Below are positions 42,413 through 53,697 of a stretch of 64,000 bases of DNA, piece after piece. Origin of the DNA: Alitta virens (lineage: Eukaryota > Annelida > Polychaeta > Phyllodocida > Nereididae); contig OW028576.1 of assembly GCA_932294295.1 (NCBI GenBank), forward strand, positions 44,742,247 through 44,806,246, written 5' to 3'. The number at the start of each line of letters is the position of its first letter. Within the stretch, counting starts at the first letter, position 1. Position numbers and translations under genes: made by a program. A model generated the notes under the pieces. That model had not been told where the DNA came from. It was given only the letters and a program-made list of their open reading frames with translations, and did no database searches.

Positions 42413-43431
42413 ATGTTATCGAAGACTGCAGTACTGCTCGTGGCTCTTATTGCAATTGCATCAAGTTTCCCGGTATTGTCAATTTTCTGTATTTATTTCA
42501 AATTACTGACTCATTTGACAACACAGCCATCTTTTTAAATGTGACCAAGACATGACTAGAGTCTATGGCTGAACTGGTTATTGCAGAATATTGTGTAATT
42601 GCAACAATATTTAGCATACTTAGCAAGGAGCAGTATAAAGTGGGCAAGACTATTGACAAAAGGTCACTTTTAAAACTACATCTCTCTGAATCTCTAAAGT
42701 AATGAAATTGCAAAGTGCTACATTTTTCATTGTGTAATTTCTGCCATAATCCCAAAACAGGTATCAAAAAATTCTTTACATTATTAGGCGTCTCAATCCT
42801 AACAGTGGAAACATTTATTGGTGTTCCGCAACAACAAATATGATAATAAAAAACCATTTGAGGATGTAATCATAAAATCAGTCATTGAGCCAAATGTATA
42901 CATGATGTCATCAAACAATTGTGATACCTCTGACTTTGTTATCATATCTTGCCTTTACAGGGTAGATCAGGCTCTGGATCTAGCAGTGGCTTTATGAAAA
43001 GGGACACACCAGGCTCTGGATCTCGCAGTGGCTTTATAAAAAGGGACTCATCAGGCTCTGGATCTGGTAGTGGCTTTATGAAAAGGGACACATCAGGCTC
43101 TGGATCTGGCAGTGGCTTTATTAAAAGGGACCTATCAGGCCCTGGATCTGGCAGTGGCTTTATGAAAAGGGACACATCAGGCTCTGGATCTGGCAGTGGC
43201 TTTATTAAAAGGGACCTGTCAGGCCCTGGATCTGGCAGTGGCTTTATGAAAAGGGACACATCAGGCTCTGGATCTGGCAGTGGCTTTATGAAAAGGGACA
43301 CATCAGGCTCTGGATCTGGCAGTGGCTTTATGAAAAGTGACACATCAGGCTCTGGATCTGGCAGTGGCTTTATGAAAAGGGACACACCAGGTTCTGGATC
43401 TGGCAGTGGCTTTATGAAAAGGGACGTGTAA
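42413..43431 (+). CDS. Neuropeptide-like precursor with eleven repeat units
   Basis: Exon 1 (42413-42472) encodes a 20-residue signal peptide (MLSKTAVLLVALIAIASSFP). The intron runs from gtattg to tttacag. Exon 2 (42961-43431) encodes 156 residues to TAA. It consists of eleven units of exactly 14 residues, each with the pattern D-x-S-G-S-G-S-G-S-G-F-M/I-K-R, then Asp-Val. Lys-Arg is the classical prohormone-convertase site, so 12-residue peptides such as DTSGSGSGSGFM would be released. There is no Gly before Lys-Arg, so no amidation is predicted. Variants: unit 1 GRSGSGSSSGFM; unit 2 has an internal Arg; units 5 and 7 begin DLSGPG; unit 9 ends Lys-Ser instead of Lys-Arg. The C-terminal SGF[M/I] loosely recalls pedal-peptide/orcokinin peptides (weak). 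A secreted repetitive structural protein is the main alternative. Confidence 0.8.
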
Positions 43432-43553
43432 GGGCCTGGATCTGGCAACCTACATGACATGCAGAAATGACTTGTAGCCATTTTGTGCAGATTGCTACAT
43501 GAACTTTCATAAATAATTGTATCTCCGACAAATATAAATGCCAAATATACAGC

Positions 43554-43559
43554 AATAAA
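43554..43559 (+). terminator. Poly(A) signal AATAAA
   Basis: 123 bp after the stop codon of the neuropeptide-like gene. Confidence 0.65.
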
Positions 43560-44703
43560 TCATTATGAAAATATGTTGTTTTGTTTGATGAATCAGTGTC
43601 TTATATTACTTATGAGTCTAAAACTATAACTAGCTAATAATATATTTTTAAAAAAGGGACAGATTATAAGAAATTTAATCAGTACGGGTTGCATGATGAA
43701 ACAGGTCAAGAGGCCAATCAGGAAATAAGCAAAATAGATAAAATTGAAAAACAAAACAGGTGTCTATAACGTAAAGCGACATCCTGAAATCAGACCTACA
43801 ATGTGACCGGTGGTGAGATTGCAGCTTGCACACTACAATCAGAAATAAAGTATACTTGAAGGAAATATCACAGATTTCACCAGATTAAAAACTTTCTCAT
43901 GGTCTGTTACAAAGAAAACAAAGCAAGAAATTGGGAACTATTCAACTGAAATCATAGAATAATGTCTCACAAATACAAGTAAACTAGAATCTACATTTGA
44001 GGCCACCAAACTATTGAGATTACTTTGACCTAAATAATGCTGCATTTTGGACTGCTTCTTTTAAATTAAACAAATTAAATGTTGTGGAATTATCTTGCAA
44101 TTAAGACTTATTCAGATTCAGATTCAGATTCATTAATTATGCCCACTATAACAAAAACATCTTAAAAAATACTGAGATTTTCATTTAATAAAATATTGAG
44201 CAGGGTGACTCCTCTAAGATGATCATGTCATCGCTGAAGAGGGGCCACCCATGATGTCAGCGCCTCGAGTCCATGTTCACAAAGAAGTATATGGAGTGTT
44301 ATTACAGAAAATTATAGCTTTATTTAATTAACTAAATAAGTATAATTACAATAAAGACACTACAAGTTATGACACACAAAACAGTCTGAAATGTTACATT
44401 GGCTTAAATGACTATCAATAATCGTTTTCTTAATGTAAATTCTAAAACTATATATTGAGTGAGTATAAAGTTTGTCATGAATATCAATTGGCATATTAAT
44501 AAAATTAATATTCATTGCTTAGACTATCTGTAGATTGTTTCATATATATTTAATTACCAAGTCATAAACTTGGGTCATTAAAAACTACTTCCGTGGGAAG
44601 AGTGGGAGATTTCTCCAGATAAATCTTTGTTCCCATTTATTTACACAGAAAACCGGTAACATCTGTTAATAGTGATTACAATCTCAATATCACAATTATG
44701 CAG
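43560..44703. other. Intergenic DNA
   Basis: AT-rich. Apart from the repeat at 44108-44260, no feature is recognised up to the TATA box of the protease gene. Confidence 0.55.
44108..44260 (-). repeat. LINE-like 3' end, copy 2
   Basis: ATTCAGATTCAGATTCAT tail followed by GGGTGACTCCTCTAAGA and GGGGCCACCC, as at 24225-24370. Confidence 0.55.
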
Positions 44704-44710
44704 TATAAAA
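44704..44710 (+). promoter_or_regulatory. TATA box of the protease gene
   Basis: TATAAAA, 68 bp before the ATG at 44772. Confidence 0.7.
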
Positions 44711-44865
44711 TTATAGTGCACTCACTACTCTTCCTCACTGGTTGTTGGTGCTGAAAAGCAGGGAGTGAACAATGCTGAAGTCGATTTTAACTTTTGCTCT
44801 TTTGGCGACAGCAGCCAATGCTGCCCGATTGAAAATCATTGGCGGCAGAGATGTGGACACCCCAG

Positions 44866-45936
44866 GCACGTATACTGACTTTGAAATTAGGACCCACTTC
44901 TGTAAAGAATTCTGGTATTACTACTGTGAACTGAACATTGATCCGGTCTCCAGGCACACTATCCTAGGGTTTATCATACAAAAGGTCACTTCATTAGAAA
45001 AAGTTTGGGAAAATATGAATTTTCCACATTTTCCCCTCATAATATGTCCTAAATACAAATAATACACTTTATTTCACCTCTATATCTCAACTACTATTAT
45101 ACCTATATACATGAAATACAGCTTTTAAAACTTCTAAATAATATTATATTTATGTCATACTTTTTCATAATTATTGAAAAATGCTGAAATTGTTGTTGCT
45201 ATATTCCCACTATAGACTGTATGCTTACAATGACATTCATATAACTGAAGAGATAAAGTGTAAACGTTTTAAAATCCCATTGCTTCATTGTCATGATATT
45301 TTGTATGAAACATCAAATTCATGAAGCAAAAAAAAATAAAATACCCCAAATAATTGGCATAACTTGCCCTTTCGCTTATTATTTATAGGCACTTCACTAA
45401 TTAGTAATTACTGACTGAGCAATGATGCATTCCAACATTGCATTGCAGTAAATATTTCATGTTTGGCTACTAAAATAAGTTCACAGGTATAACGTCAAAT
45501 GTTATACTTAGGCCAATATTCATTGTTCAAATTTCTCAAATTGCCGAGGGGATGCTGCTTCAGTAGCCTATGTTTAATGATTGTCTGAACATATACCTTA
45601 ATTTCATGAAGTGTAAACATTCAGCTTCCTACACCCAGGTATAGTACGATACAAAGCAGGATGCGTCAAACCTCAACATGAAATGTCTCAAAATTCTAAC
45701 ATAATAATTTCTTAGATTTGGCTTTAGAATGAACCGTTAAGATTAGACCACACTTTCATACTATGTTAAAGGATTCTTTTTTTACCCCGAAATTGTTTAT
45801 TATGAACTGTGAAAATCAAGGTGTAAAAACTGCAAATTTGAAATTAATATTTAATTGACTTTATGGCATGACAACCAATGCACTCCAAAATGTTAAAAAT
45901 TTAAAAGGTAACCTATCTTTTTTTTGTTCTTAACAG
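44866..45936 (+). other. GC-AG intron 1 of the protease gene
   Basis: The only donor that keeps the conserved TPGKYPWQ frame is CAG|GCACGT at 44866; the nearby GT (44870) gives a wrong frame. The acceptor is taacag at 45936. Confidence 0.7.
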
Positions 45937-46141
45937 GCAAATACCCATGGCAAGTATCTCTGCAAGTCTATGGATCTCATATGTGTGGCAGATCTCTCAT
46001 TTCTGACCACTGGGTTTTGTCAGCTGCACATTGCATGGGCTTTGGCATGTAAGGGGTATTTTATAATATATCATTTCAGACAATTACATGATATTGTGTT
46101 TAAAAATAGATTTAGGTTGCAATCTTAGAAATAGATTATGA

Positions 46142-46700
46142 TAGTCTCAGCGTGATGTTATGTTGATGATGAATAAGCAGTTGAGATTATACACAGAATA
46201 GAAGTCTCAATTTGATGTTATGTTGATGATGAATAGGCAGTTGAGATTATACACAGAATAGAAGTCTCAATGTGATGTTATGTTGATGATGAATAAGCAG
46301 TTGAGATTATACACAGAATAGAAGTCTCAATTTGATGTTATGTTGATGATGAATAAGCAGTTGAGATTATACACAGAATAGAAGTCTCAATTTGATGTTA
46401 TGTTGATGATGAATAGGCAGTTGAGATTATACACAGAATAGAAGTCTCAATGTGATGTTATGTTGATGATGAATAAGCAGTTGAGATTATACACAGAATA
46501 GAAGTCTCAATTTGATGTTATGTTGATGATGAATAAGCAGTTGAGATTATACACAGAATAGAAGTCTCAATTTGATGTTATGTTGATGATGAATAAGCAG
46601 TTGAAATTATACACAGAATAGAAGTCTCAATTTGATGTTATGTTGATGATGAATAAGCAGTTGAGATTATACACAGAATAGAAGTCTCAATGTGATGTTA
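46142..46700. repeat. 60-bp minisatellite
   Basis: Nine and a bit copies of a 60-bp unit (TTATGTTGATGATGAATAAG and so on), nearly identical. Starts about 95 bp after the donor of protease exon 2. Confidence 0.95.
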
Positions 46701-47327
46701 AGCTGTTGTAATGATAAGGAGAACCGGCCATACCTTTTGTCGTTTTTGCCCACATAATTCTTGTTCTCAGGGAGAGTTTTAAAATAATATAAATGAGGGC
46801 CTGAGGGCTTTAGCCAGATTTGCCGGGGTCACATGTCCAGTTAATTGTCAGTTTCCTTGTGAGCAGGGGCTAAACTCAGTGATAGCACTGTGTCCTGGGT
46901 GGAATCCATGCAGCCTGCCCATGTTGGAAGGTCATTGGCTTCAATGCCTTGGCACCTGCATGTCCTAACCAGCTATATCTTGTGCAAAAGTATAGGAAGG
47001 ACGTAAAGCTTGTTTCTCTGTGCTGGAGTAAAGGATGATAGTTCAATATAACGTTTCACTGTGAATGGTAGTAGTTTTGAGCTTTGTCAAAGAGCAAAGC
47101 AAAAGTGTGCTGTGGTAATATAAATGTGGCTAGTACTTTATTTTGTTTTATTAATTTACTGATTCATTGTGGTAGTAGCTGTTGTGATAGCTGTATGTTT
47201 CACATTGGATGGTAATATACTGTATTTTCTTGAGGACTGTAATATGTAAAGCCCGTTATAGTCTCATCCATCCTTGTTAGTGATCCTTCTCCATCTAATA
47301 GGTCAGTGCATGTTGGGAGATTGTGTA
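46701..47327. other. Intron sequence between minisatellite and MITE
   Basis: No open frame or repeat recognised. Confidence 0.5.
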
Positions 47328-47653
47328 ATAGTTACATCCGGAATAGGAGGGAGTTAACTAATCTTTTCTTTGGTTATATCCCAACGCCGTAGGCGGAGGT
47401 ACTCCACTTGGACTGTTTTCCTATTGTTCTGAGCAGGCAATAACCATCGCAAATGTTAGGTAACTCCTTCCTGAGTGCAAACTGAACTTGTCTTACAAAA
47501 TGAAGGCATTAAAACAAAACGAACAATCAAAAAAATTAGTAGTATGCTTAACGGAGTTAACTCACTTTTGTTGGTTATATTCCTCCACCTTCGGCGTCAG
47601 GATATAATCAACTAAAATGTTAGTTAACTCCCTCCTATTCGGGATATAACTAT
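47328..47653. mobile_element. MITE, family 1 copy A
   Basis: Terminal inverted repeats of about 35 bp (ATAGTTACATCCGGAATAGG against its reverse complement at 47619-47653). The core contains CTCCTTCCTGAGTGCA and AAACGAACAATCAA, also found in copy B at 58863-59070. Confidence 0.8.
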
Positions 47654-48079
47654 ATCTCACCTCACACGGTCAGTGGTGGCAGGTCGCTTGGACCTGATAT
47701 TGCTAGGACCTGATGTAGCCAGTCAGCCAAATATAGCATCAAACATCCTGAAAATGATCAAATAAACATCATGGTTGGCTTCACTTTAATTCAAATCATT
47801 TACTGCTATAATGACAAGATTAATCGATGAAATCCTCTAATCAGCTATATTTTTTTTGCACTTGACATTGATAACAACATGTTCCTTTTCTCACTATAAA
47901 AAAGCCTTATCAAACAATCAAATGATAATTCCTAATGAATAGAAATATGTTTCTTATCAAATAATACTCTGGCAGTACCGTGTCAATAACTGGGTAGCTT
48001 TTATAATTATATTATGGACAGTAATGTGTCATCACAACCAAGACAAGTCATTGACACCACATCTGTGATCCCTAACAGA

Positions 48080-48475
48080 TGATTTTATTGGCTGGTGATC
48101 GCTAACAGATGATCTGATTGGCTGATGATCTCTGACAGATGATCTGATTGGCTGATCACTAACAGATGATCTGATTGGCTGGTGATCTCTGACAGATGAT
48201 CTGATTGGCTGATCACTAACAGATGATTTGATTGGCTGGTGATCGCTAACAGATGATCTGATTGGCTGATGATCTCTGACAGATGATCTGATTGGCTGAT
48301 GATCTCTGACAGATGATCTGATTGGCTGGTGATCGCTAACAGATGATCTGATTGGCTGATGATCTCTGACAGATGATCTGATTGGCTGATGATCTCTGAC
48401 AGATGATCTGATTGGCTGACCACTAACAGATGATTTGATTGGCTGGTGATCGCTAACAGGATCTGACTGGCTGGT
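48080..48475. repeat. About 30-bp minisatellite
   Basis: Some 13 units built on ACAGATGATCTGATTGGCTG with either GATGATCTCTG or GATCACTA spacers. Creates a 112-codon open frame on the minus strand that is only a repeat artefact. Confidence 0.9.
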
Positions 48476-49657
48476 GTTAATATGAGAGTGATGGCTGATG
48501 ATTATAGGGCTGGCGTGTGACTTTTTTCCCTGGAAGAACTAAAACAATACAAGATGTCACTAATGCACATTACTAGAAGAACTCATCAACAACTGGGCTG
48601 TAGTGACGTCATTACAGGCTGCTTCAGCAGTCACTCCATTATATCACATTTTATTTGATCATAGCTCACAATATGTTTCTTGCATAATATTGAAATGTAA
48701 ACTACGACATGGACACCATCGTTTGATGGGACATTGGAGTTTATACTTAATATCCTCTTTAATGAGGTTTTATTGTTGTCTTTCTTTGCAGAGCTTTTAG
48801 CGAAGTTCTCATTGGTGCCCATGACATCATTACTCAAGCTCAAGGCAATCCTGTTTCATATCCGTTCTCAGCTATCTATGCTGTGAGTGCTCAATCACTT
48901 CTTATATTATATTCACTAAGAATATTAATAATAGTAATAAGATCAGCCATAATAAAATATTCAGTCATTTTGATTTTAATCTAGTCGTGTCTTAAAGAAT
49001 CCCTTTCTCTCAACTTTTAAACAATCATGTGCGCTATAGAAAAAAAGTGTGAAAGTAAATTCATATCAATGGAATCTGTCATCCAAATAGGGCCAATGTT
49101 AGATGGGCCAACAGGGAACCAAGTGATCTGACAATGGCCTAATGTAGAGATGAGCTTCCAAGCTATCAGGGATATCCCGCCATTAAGAATCACATCAAAT
49201 TTCAGCAATAGGGAAGGCTTTTAAATTAAAGCGGTGCACTAAATATTTCAAGAGGTCTTGAGAGATCCTCCATAGACAAATGCTTGGCATAAAAAGTAAT
49301 CTTTTTCCTACTATATTTAAGTATTATTTCATTTATTTTGCAGCATCCTGGATTCATCTGGGTGCCAGAAGAGGGTTTCGACATTGGATTAATCTACGTA
49401 GATGAGCCAATGGATATTGGCGGCAATGGCTATGCAGGACTAGCAACAATGGCAAGCGAAGGAGATGACTTTCTGGGCCTTGATTGTGTTATCAGTGGAT
49501 GGGGAAGAACAAGTCCATGTAAATATCATGCATTCTGTTTCCTTTGAATTTGTACATTAAGTCCAATTTACAAAGCTCATGGGCAGATGACACTAGCTTT
49601 CAATCTGGTTGTTATAGCGGTTTTCAACTTTGATTTGCTCAAATTTTTGTATTGCAG

Positions 49658-49710
49658 CTTGCCCAATTATGCCAGATGTTCCCAGACGCTGATGTCAATG
49701 AATTGGGTGA
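49658..49710 (+). pseudogene. Decayed duplicate of protease exon 5
   Basis: After ttgcag, about 50 bp match the start of exon 5 (51408): both have GCCAGA and GATGTCAATGAA. The copy is out of frame (TGA after about 11 codons) and stops abruptly, shortly before the MITE at 49753. Confidence 0.65.
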
Positions 49711-49752
49711 GCTACAATGTGCATTTTACAGAGGCTACACTTTAAAAAATGT

Positions 49753-50266
49753 CCTGTAGTTTTTACAGCATGTTTCTGGCGAATTTTTGCACAGTATCTT
49801 GCTGCAAAAATTACAGTTAAAAGTTGGTCTATGTCATAAAAGGGAACCTACGAATGGTTCCCATAAAATTGCGGCACATACATCTGTTAAGTTGCGATGA
49901 TAGCTTTCCCTGAAATCTTAAAAACCGGCATTTTACCATAAATTACTGTCGATGAACCATGTAATGAGGCAATGTTAAGTCATCTACAGTAAACTTTATG
50001 GTATCATACTATTATTGAGATTTACTGTTTCTTAACATAAAATGCTGCAGTATTCTGGTGTAGAGTAGTTAACGGTATCTTTCCATAAAATATGCAGTGA
50101 AATGCTGTATGCTCTGTTCTACAGCAATCTGCTGAACAAATTACGGTAGACTGTCATTTTCTTTACCTTAGCTCTGTAGTAATTATGCCGTAGGTTAAAC
50201 TGATGGAAAAATTTACAGTTGCATACTGTACATCAAACATACAGTATTTTACTGTAAAACTACGGT
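49753..50266. mobile_element. MITE-like element rich in TACAGTA motifs
   Basis: Inverted ends CTGTAGTTTTTACAG and CTGTAAAACTACGGT. Many internal CAGTA/TACTG motifs. No coding content. Confidence 0.6.
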
Positions 50267-51407
50267 AATATTGCTAGGCAACTATGGAAACACGTTAATT
50301 GCTGTGGCCAGTCGAGGTCTGCATGCAAGGTGCTATGAAGCATTAAATAACTTATCCAAGTCAGTGCTACATTTACCTGTTATTCTGACCCTTGAACCTT
50401 CAAGGTCACTGAAAACGGAAGTGATCTATTTTTATGAGATCGCTATTCACGTAAAACGTATTGCTGACCGAGCAAATTTGTTCAATCTTCACCGCACTGA
50501 ATTGCTACGTGAACAGCGTATGATATCTTAATTTTGGCGGTTTTTTATTCCATGAACAATATTGAGCAACTTTGAATCCATCACCACAGGTCAAAACTGC
50601 CTGGGTTATTGTGCAAAGATTTTGGTGAGTTGCTCTAAATGAGAATCTGCACGATGCGATGACTTTAGGGAATCGTGGGTAGTCCGGTGGCATAAAACGC
50701 TATACCACAACAAGCCGAACATTCAAACATTTTTCTACAAAGAGTTACAAAGCAACTGACGCATGCATTATGAACATTGCTTCAAACGTAAAAGTCGTAA
50801 CAACCAAAAGAAGTCACAATATTCAGCGTTTGCATTATACAAATATAGACATGCATTGTTTAACTATAGTAAACCTGTTGGTTTTAAGGTTTGCATGTTT
50901 GTTTAATTTTTGTTGTGAACTCCTGTAAACTCACAACAGGAATGCTAAGAAGTCTGTAATATAATAACATATCTTCATGAAAGAGTTTTCTTATATGAAT
51001 CTTATTTGTACAGAAAATTTTGATTTATTTATGTGAAAAGAACAACAGCGTGTCACGAAAACTCAGCTCTAAATAAAAAAATATTTAAAAACTATGTACA
51101 TAACTTTTCCAGTACTATGGAAGAAACAAGTGATGGGGTAATAATATGGGCATACTAATGCTGTGATGAAAGTTAATACGGAAAATTCTCTTCGGTTTAT
51201 TTTATTTTGGTAATGAGCAATAAATCCTGATCATGTAATATGCATATTCATAATAGTTTTGAAAAGCTTTAATTATTCCTCAGGCCTCTTGCCTTGTAAG
51301 ATTTATAATTTCCAATGCATTTAAAACTTCAAACTTAATTATTACTCTTTTTATCATTCCTAAGTGACCTTCCCCTTTAGGGGGGAGACTTGTTACTGAT
51401 GTTTCAG
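50267..51407. other. Remaining intron 4 of the protease gene
   Basis: No supported feature. The frame 50271-50531 has no splice context or family resemblance. Confidence 0.5.
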
Positions 51408-51822
51408 CTCCCCAAGTTACGCCAGACATTCTCTAAGAGGTTGATGTCAATGAAGTTCCTTGGGAATCTTGCAGAGATATTCATGGAGATCTGAATGATG
51501 ATGCTATTTGCATCAGTGGAGACTTTGAAAGGGGGTCATGTAATGTAAGTATATTTAGAACAAGTCATAAAATGCAATAAGACGATATATGAGTATTCCA
51601 ATTAAAAGTCATTGTTGTCTGATTTCCACTAGGGTGACAGTGGAGGCCCCCTGGTGTGTATGAAAGAAGGTGATTTGATATTGGCTGGAATAACTTCTTG
51701 GGGATTCCCCGGATGTGACACTAACTACCCGACAGTTTATACAAGAGTTTCCATGTACCGCGACTGGATTGAATCAATTTCTGAACTGTAAAAATGTTTG
51801 TGAAATAGTTTTGACAGTGTGA

Positions 51823-51828
51823 AATAAA
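51823..51828 (+). terminator. Poly(A) signal AATAAA of the protease gene
   Basis: 32 bp after the stop codon TAA (51789-51791). Confidence 0.7.
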
Positions 51829-52433
51829 TCAAATTGTGTTGACAGTGAAATGTTATTGTTATTCTTGCTATGGAACAGAAAGGTTCATAAATGAATCAAA
51901 ATAAAGTGCAGATTTGTTCCCTAAGTTTAGTATGCATATCATTATCTATGTTGATTAATATAGAAATGATATTCTCATGTTTTCTTCTTAGATGTGTATG
52001 ATTATTGATCTTTCTAGTTTTGATGAGTACTATATAAGCATAGTATGTATGATGTGGCTGCAAATAAACTAAAATGTCAGTCATAATGATAATCATCTAT
52101 AAATTGGACACTAAAAAAACGTTATCCTGTCCTCCAAGCTGGTTGCTAATCAATAAACAAGTTATGAAGGACCAAAATTGGCATGTGAAGTTGATCAGTG
52201 AAAATTGTGCCTGTGTACAAGTCGACCGCTCGCGTCATCTATAGTGATTTTAATTATTGGGCAACAGGTACAAGCATGCACAGATTCTCATTTAGAGCCA
52301 CTCACCAAATGTCTCACACAACTAATCCAGGAATTATTGACCTTTGGGCTCTGATTTAAAGTTGTTAAATTATGTTCAAGGAATATAAAACCGCCGAAAT
52401 TAGGATATTATACGCTGCTTACGAAGCAGGGGA

Positions 52434-53078
52434 CTACAGAGCTATCAAATCAGGAATTATTTCGCATTAAAATGTATATAATATTCAGGTGGGACTTGAA
52501 GAAGGGAAGTCTTGATCTGAAGCTGAGCACACTAGATCACTAGAAGGCACTGCCAACCTATCAAAACTCAAGTGGCAATGGTTGAGACGGGACCATGATG
52601 TGACTGAAGGGTGACTATTAGACCAAAGTGTGAGTGACAATACTGATGTTGGTCTCCATGAATGTGAAGGTTTCAAAATGTTATAGAATTCACTGCTAAC
52701 ATCTACATCTGCCTCCATAGTCTAGTGATAATGTGGTCAACTTCTGATTCTCACATTCCAGGTTCAAGTACTGTAACATTTTGAAACCTTCACATTCATG
52801 GAGACCAACATTAGTATTGTCACTCAGTCACACTTTGGTCTCATAGTCACCCTTCAGTCACATGATAGTTCCAGTCTCAACCAGTGCCACTTGAGTTTTG
52901 ATAGGTTGGCAGTGCCTTCTAGTGATCTAAGCCATACAACTATTCTTGTACACATGTGTACTACTGTGGTCTAGTGGTAGTGAACTCAGCTTCAGATCAA
53001 AACTTCCCTTGTTCAAGTCCCACGTGAACATTATATAAAAGTTAATGCTGGATTATTCCTGATTTGATAGCTCTGTAG
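52434..53078. repeat. Large foldback element with tRNA-like sequences
   Basis: Arms 52434-52686 and 52771-53078 are inverted repeats over about 250 bp. The right arm has about 50 bp extra. The loop holds CATAGTCTAGTGATAATG...GGTTCAAGTA, and the right arm holds TGGTCTAGTGGTAGTG...TGTTCAAGTCCC; both resemble the A and B boxes of tRNA-derived repeats. Confidence 0.8.
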
Positions 53079-53466
53079 AGTGCTATGTTGTAATACCGTG
53101 ACATTATAACCGTGATCACCTTTTGTAAGTCCATTGACATTTGCTTAAATAATAAACAAATTAAATGCAAACTTTCACCAGATGGCAGCACCTGTCAGTC
53201 ACAGTACGCCATCTAGCGGTAAAGCATAACGGTAATGCAACCTCTCCGAAATACAATGGAGCACTAGGCCATGCAGTTAGAAAGAGATGAGGCCTTAACC
53301 TTACAGTACCTTACACAAAGGTTGTGGCTGTCAAAAGACTTACGGGTGGTAATAATGACGGCCAGTAATGTAAATGTGATAGGGTTTTGCATCTGCTATC
53401 CTCTACGAGCTCGGCCGATATTACAATTTACACCTTGGCAGGCCTGTTCTAGCTGGAATCTTTCTC

Positions 53467-53697
53467 AACTACCATTTACACCAGGATGGAGTGAAGCAGT
53501 GGTTTAATGAGGATCTGCTCAGTTCCTAGCTCAGTGTTAGCGCACTGGGCTTCCAACCTATGGGTGTGGGGTTCAATTTTAAGTTGAACCTAAATTGGAT
53601 GGCTGTTTCATCCTTCGTCACATTGCCATGGTCCATGCCTGACTTAATTAGCCCATCAGGTGAAGAATGTAGGACGTCAAGCCCTAATCCACCATGT
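53467..53697 (+). repeat. Composite SINE copy 2
   Basis: The first 60 bp match the 1103-1156 segment. From 53524 it matches the SINE at 2309-2510 (CCTAGCTCAG, TGGGCTTCCAACC, ATTGCCATGGTC). The two units are fused at GTTCCTAGC. Confidence 0.7.

Larger units (their letters stand above)
44772..51791 (+). pseudogene. Chymotrypsin-like serine protease with one in-frame stop
   Basis: Exons 44772-44865, 45937-46048, 48792-48882, 49344-49518, 51408-51544 and 51633-51791 total 768 nt (256 codons with the final stop), the normal S1 length. Signal peptide MLKSILTFALLATAANA, a short pro-segment, then the activation end IIGGRD. His is in LSAAHC, Asp in FDIGLIYV, Ser in [13 protein letters not shown] and the C-terminal YRDWIESI helix are present. 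Just before the serine loop the residues read G-S-C, so position 189 by homology is Gly, not the Asp of trypsin. Exon 5 contains TAA at codon 10 (51435-51437 region), where Gln before EVDVN is expected, so a product would stop before the catalytic Ser. Everything else is intact, which suggests a recent nonsense allele or a single-base sequence error. Intron 1 needs a GC donor. Confidence 0.85.

Noticed and set aside
42942..43544. 200-codon open frame on the minus strand over the neuropeptide-like repeats
   Set aside because: It is produced by the 42-bp periodic sequence (unit length divisible by 3). It has no signal peptide or splice context, while the plus strand has signal exon, splice sites, TATA box and poly(A) signal.
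44866..45062. Continuation of the protease frame to a 96-aa protein
   Set aside because: After PG the sequence departs from all S1 proteases; the true continuation [10 protein letters not shown] lies at 45937.
48085..48423. 112-codon minus-strand frame (SDHLSEIISQ repeats)
   Set aside because: Translation of a roughly 30-bp minisatellite inside a protease intron; no gene signals.
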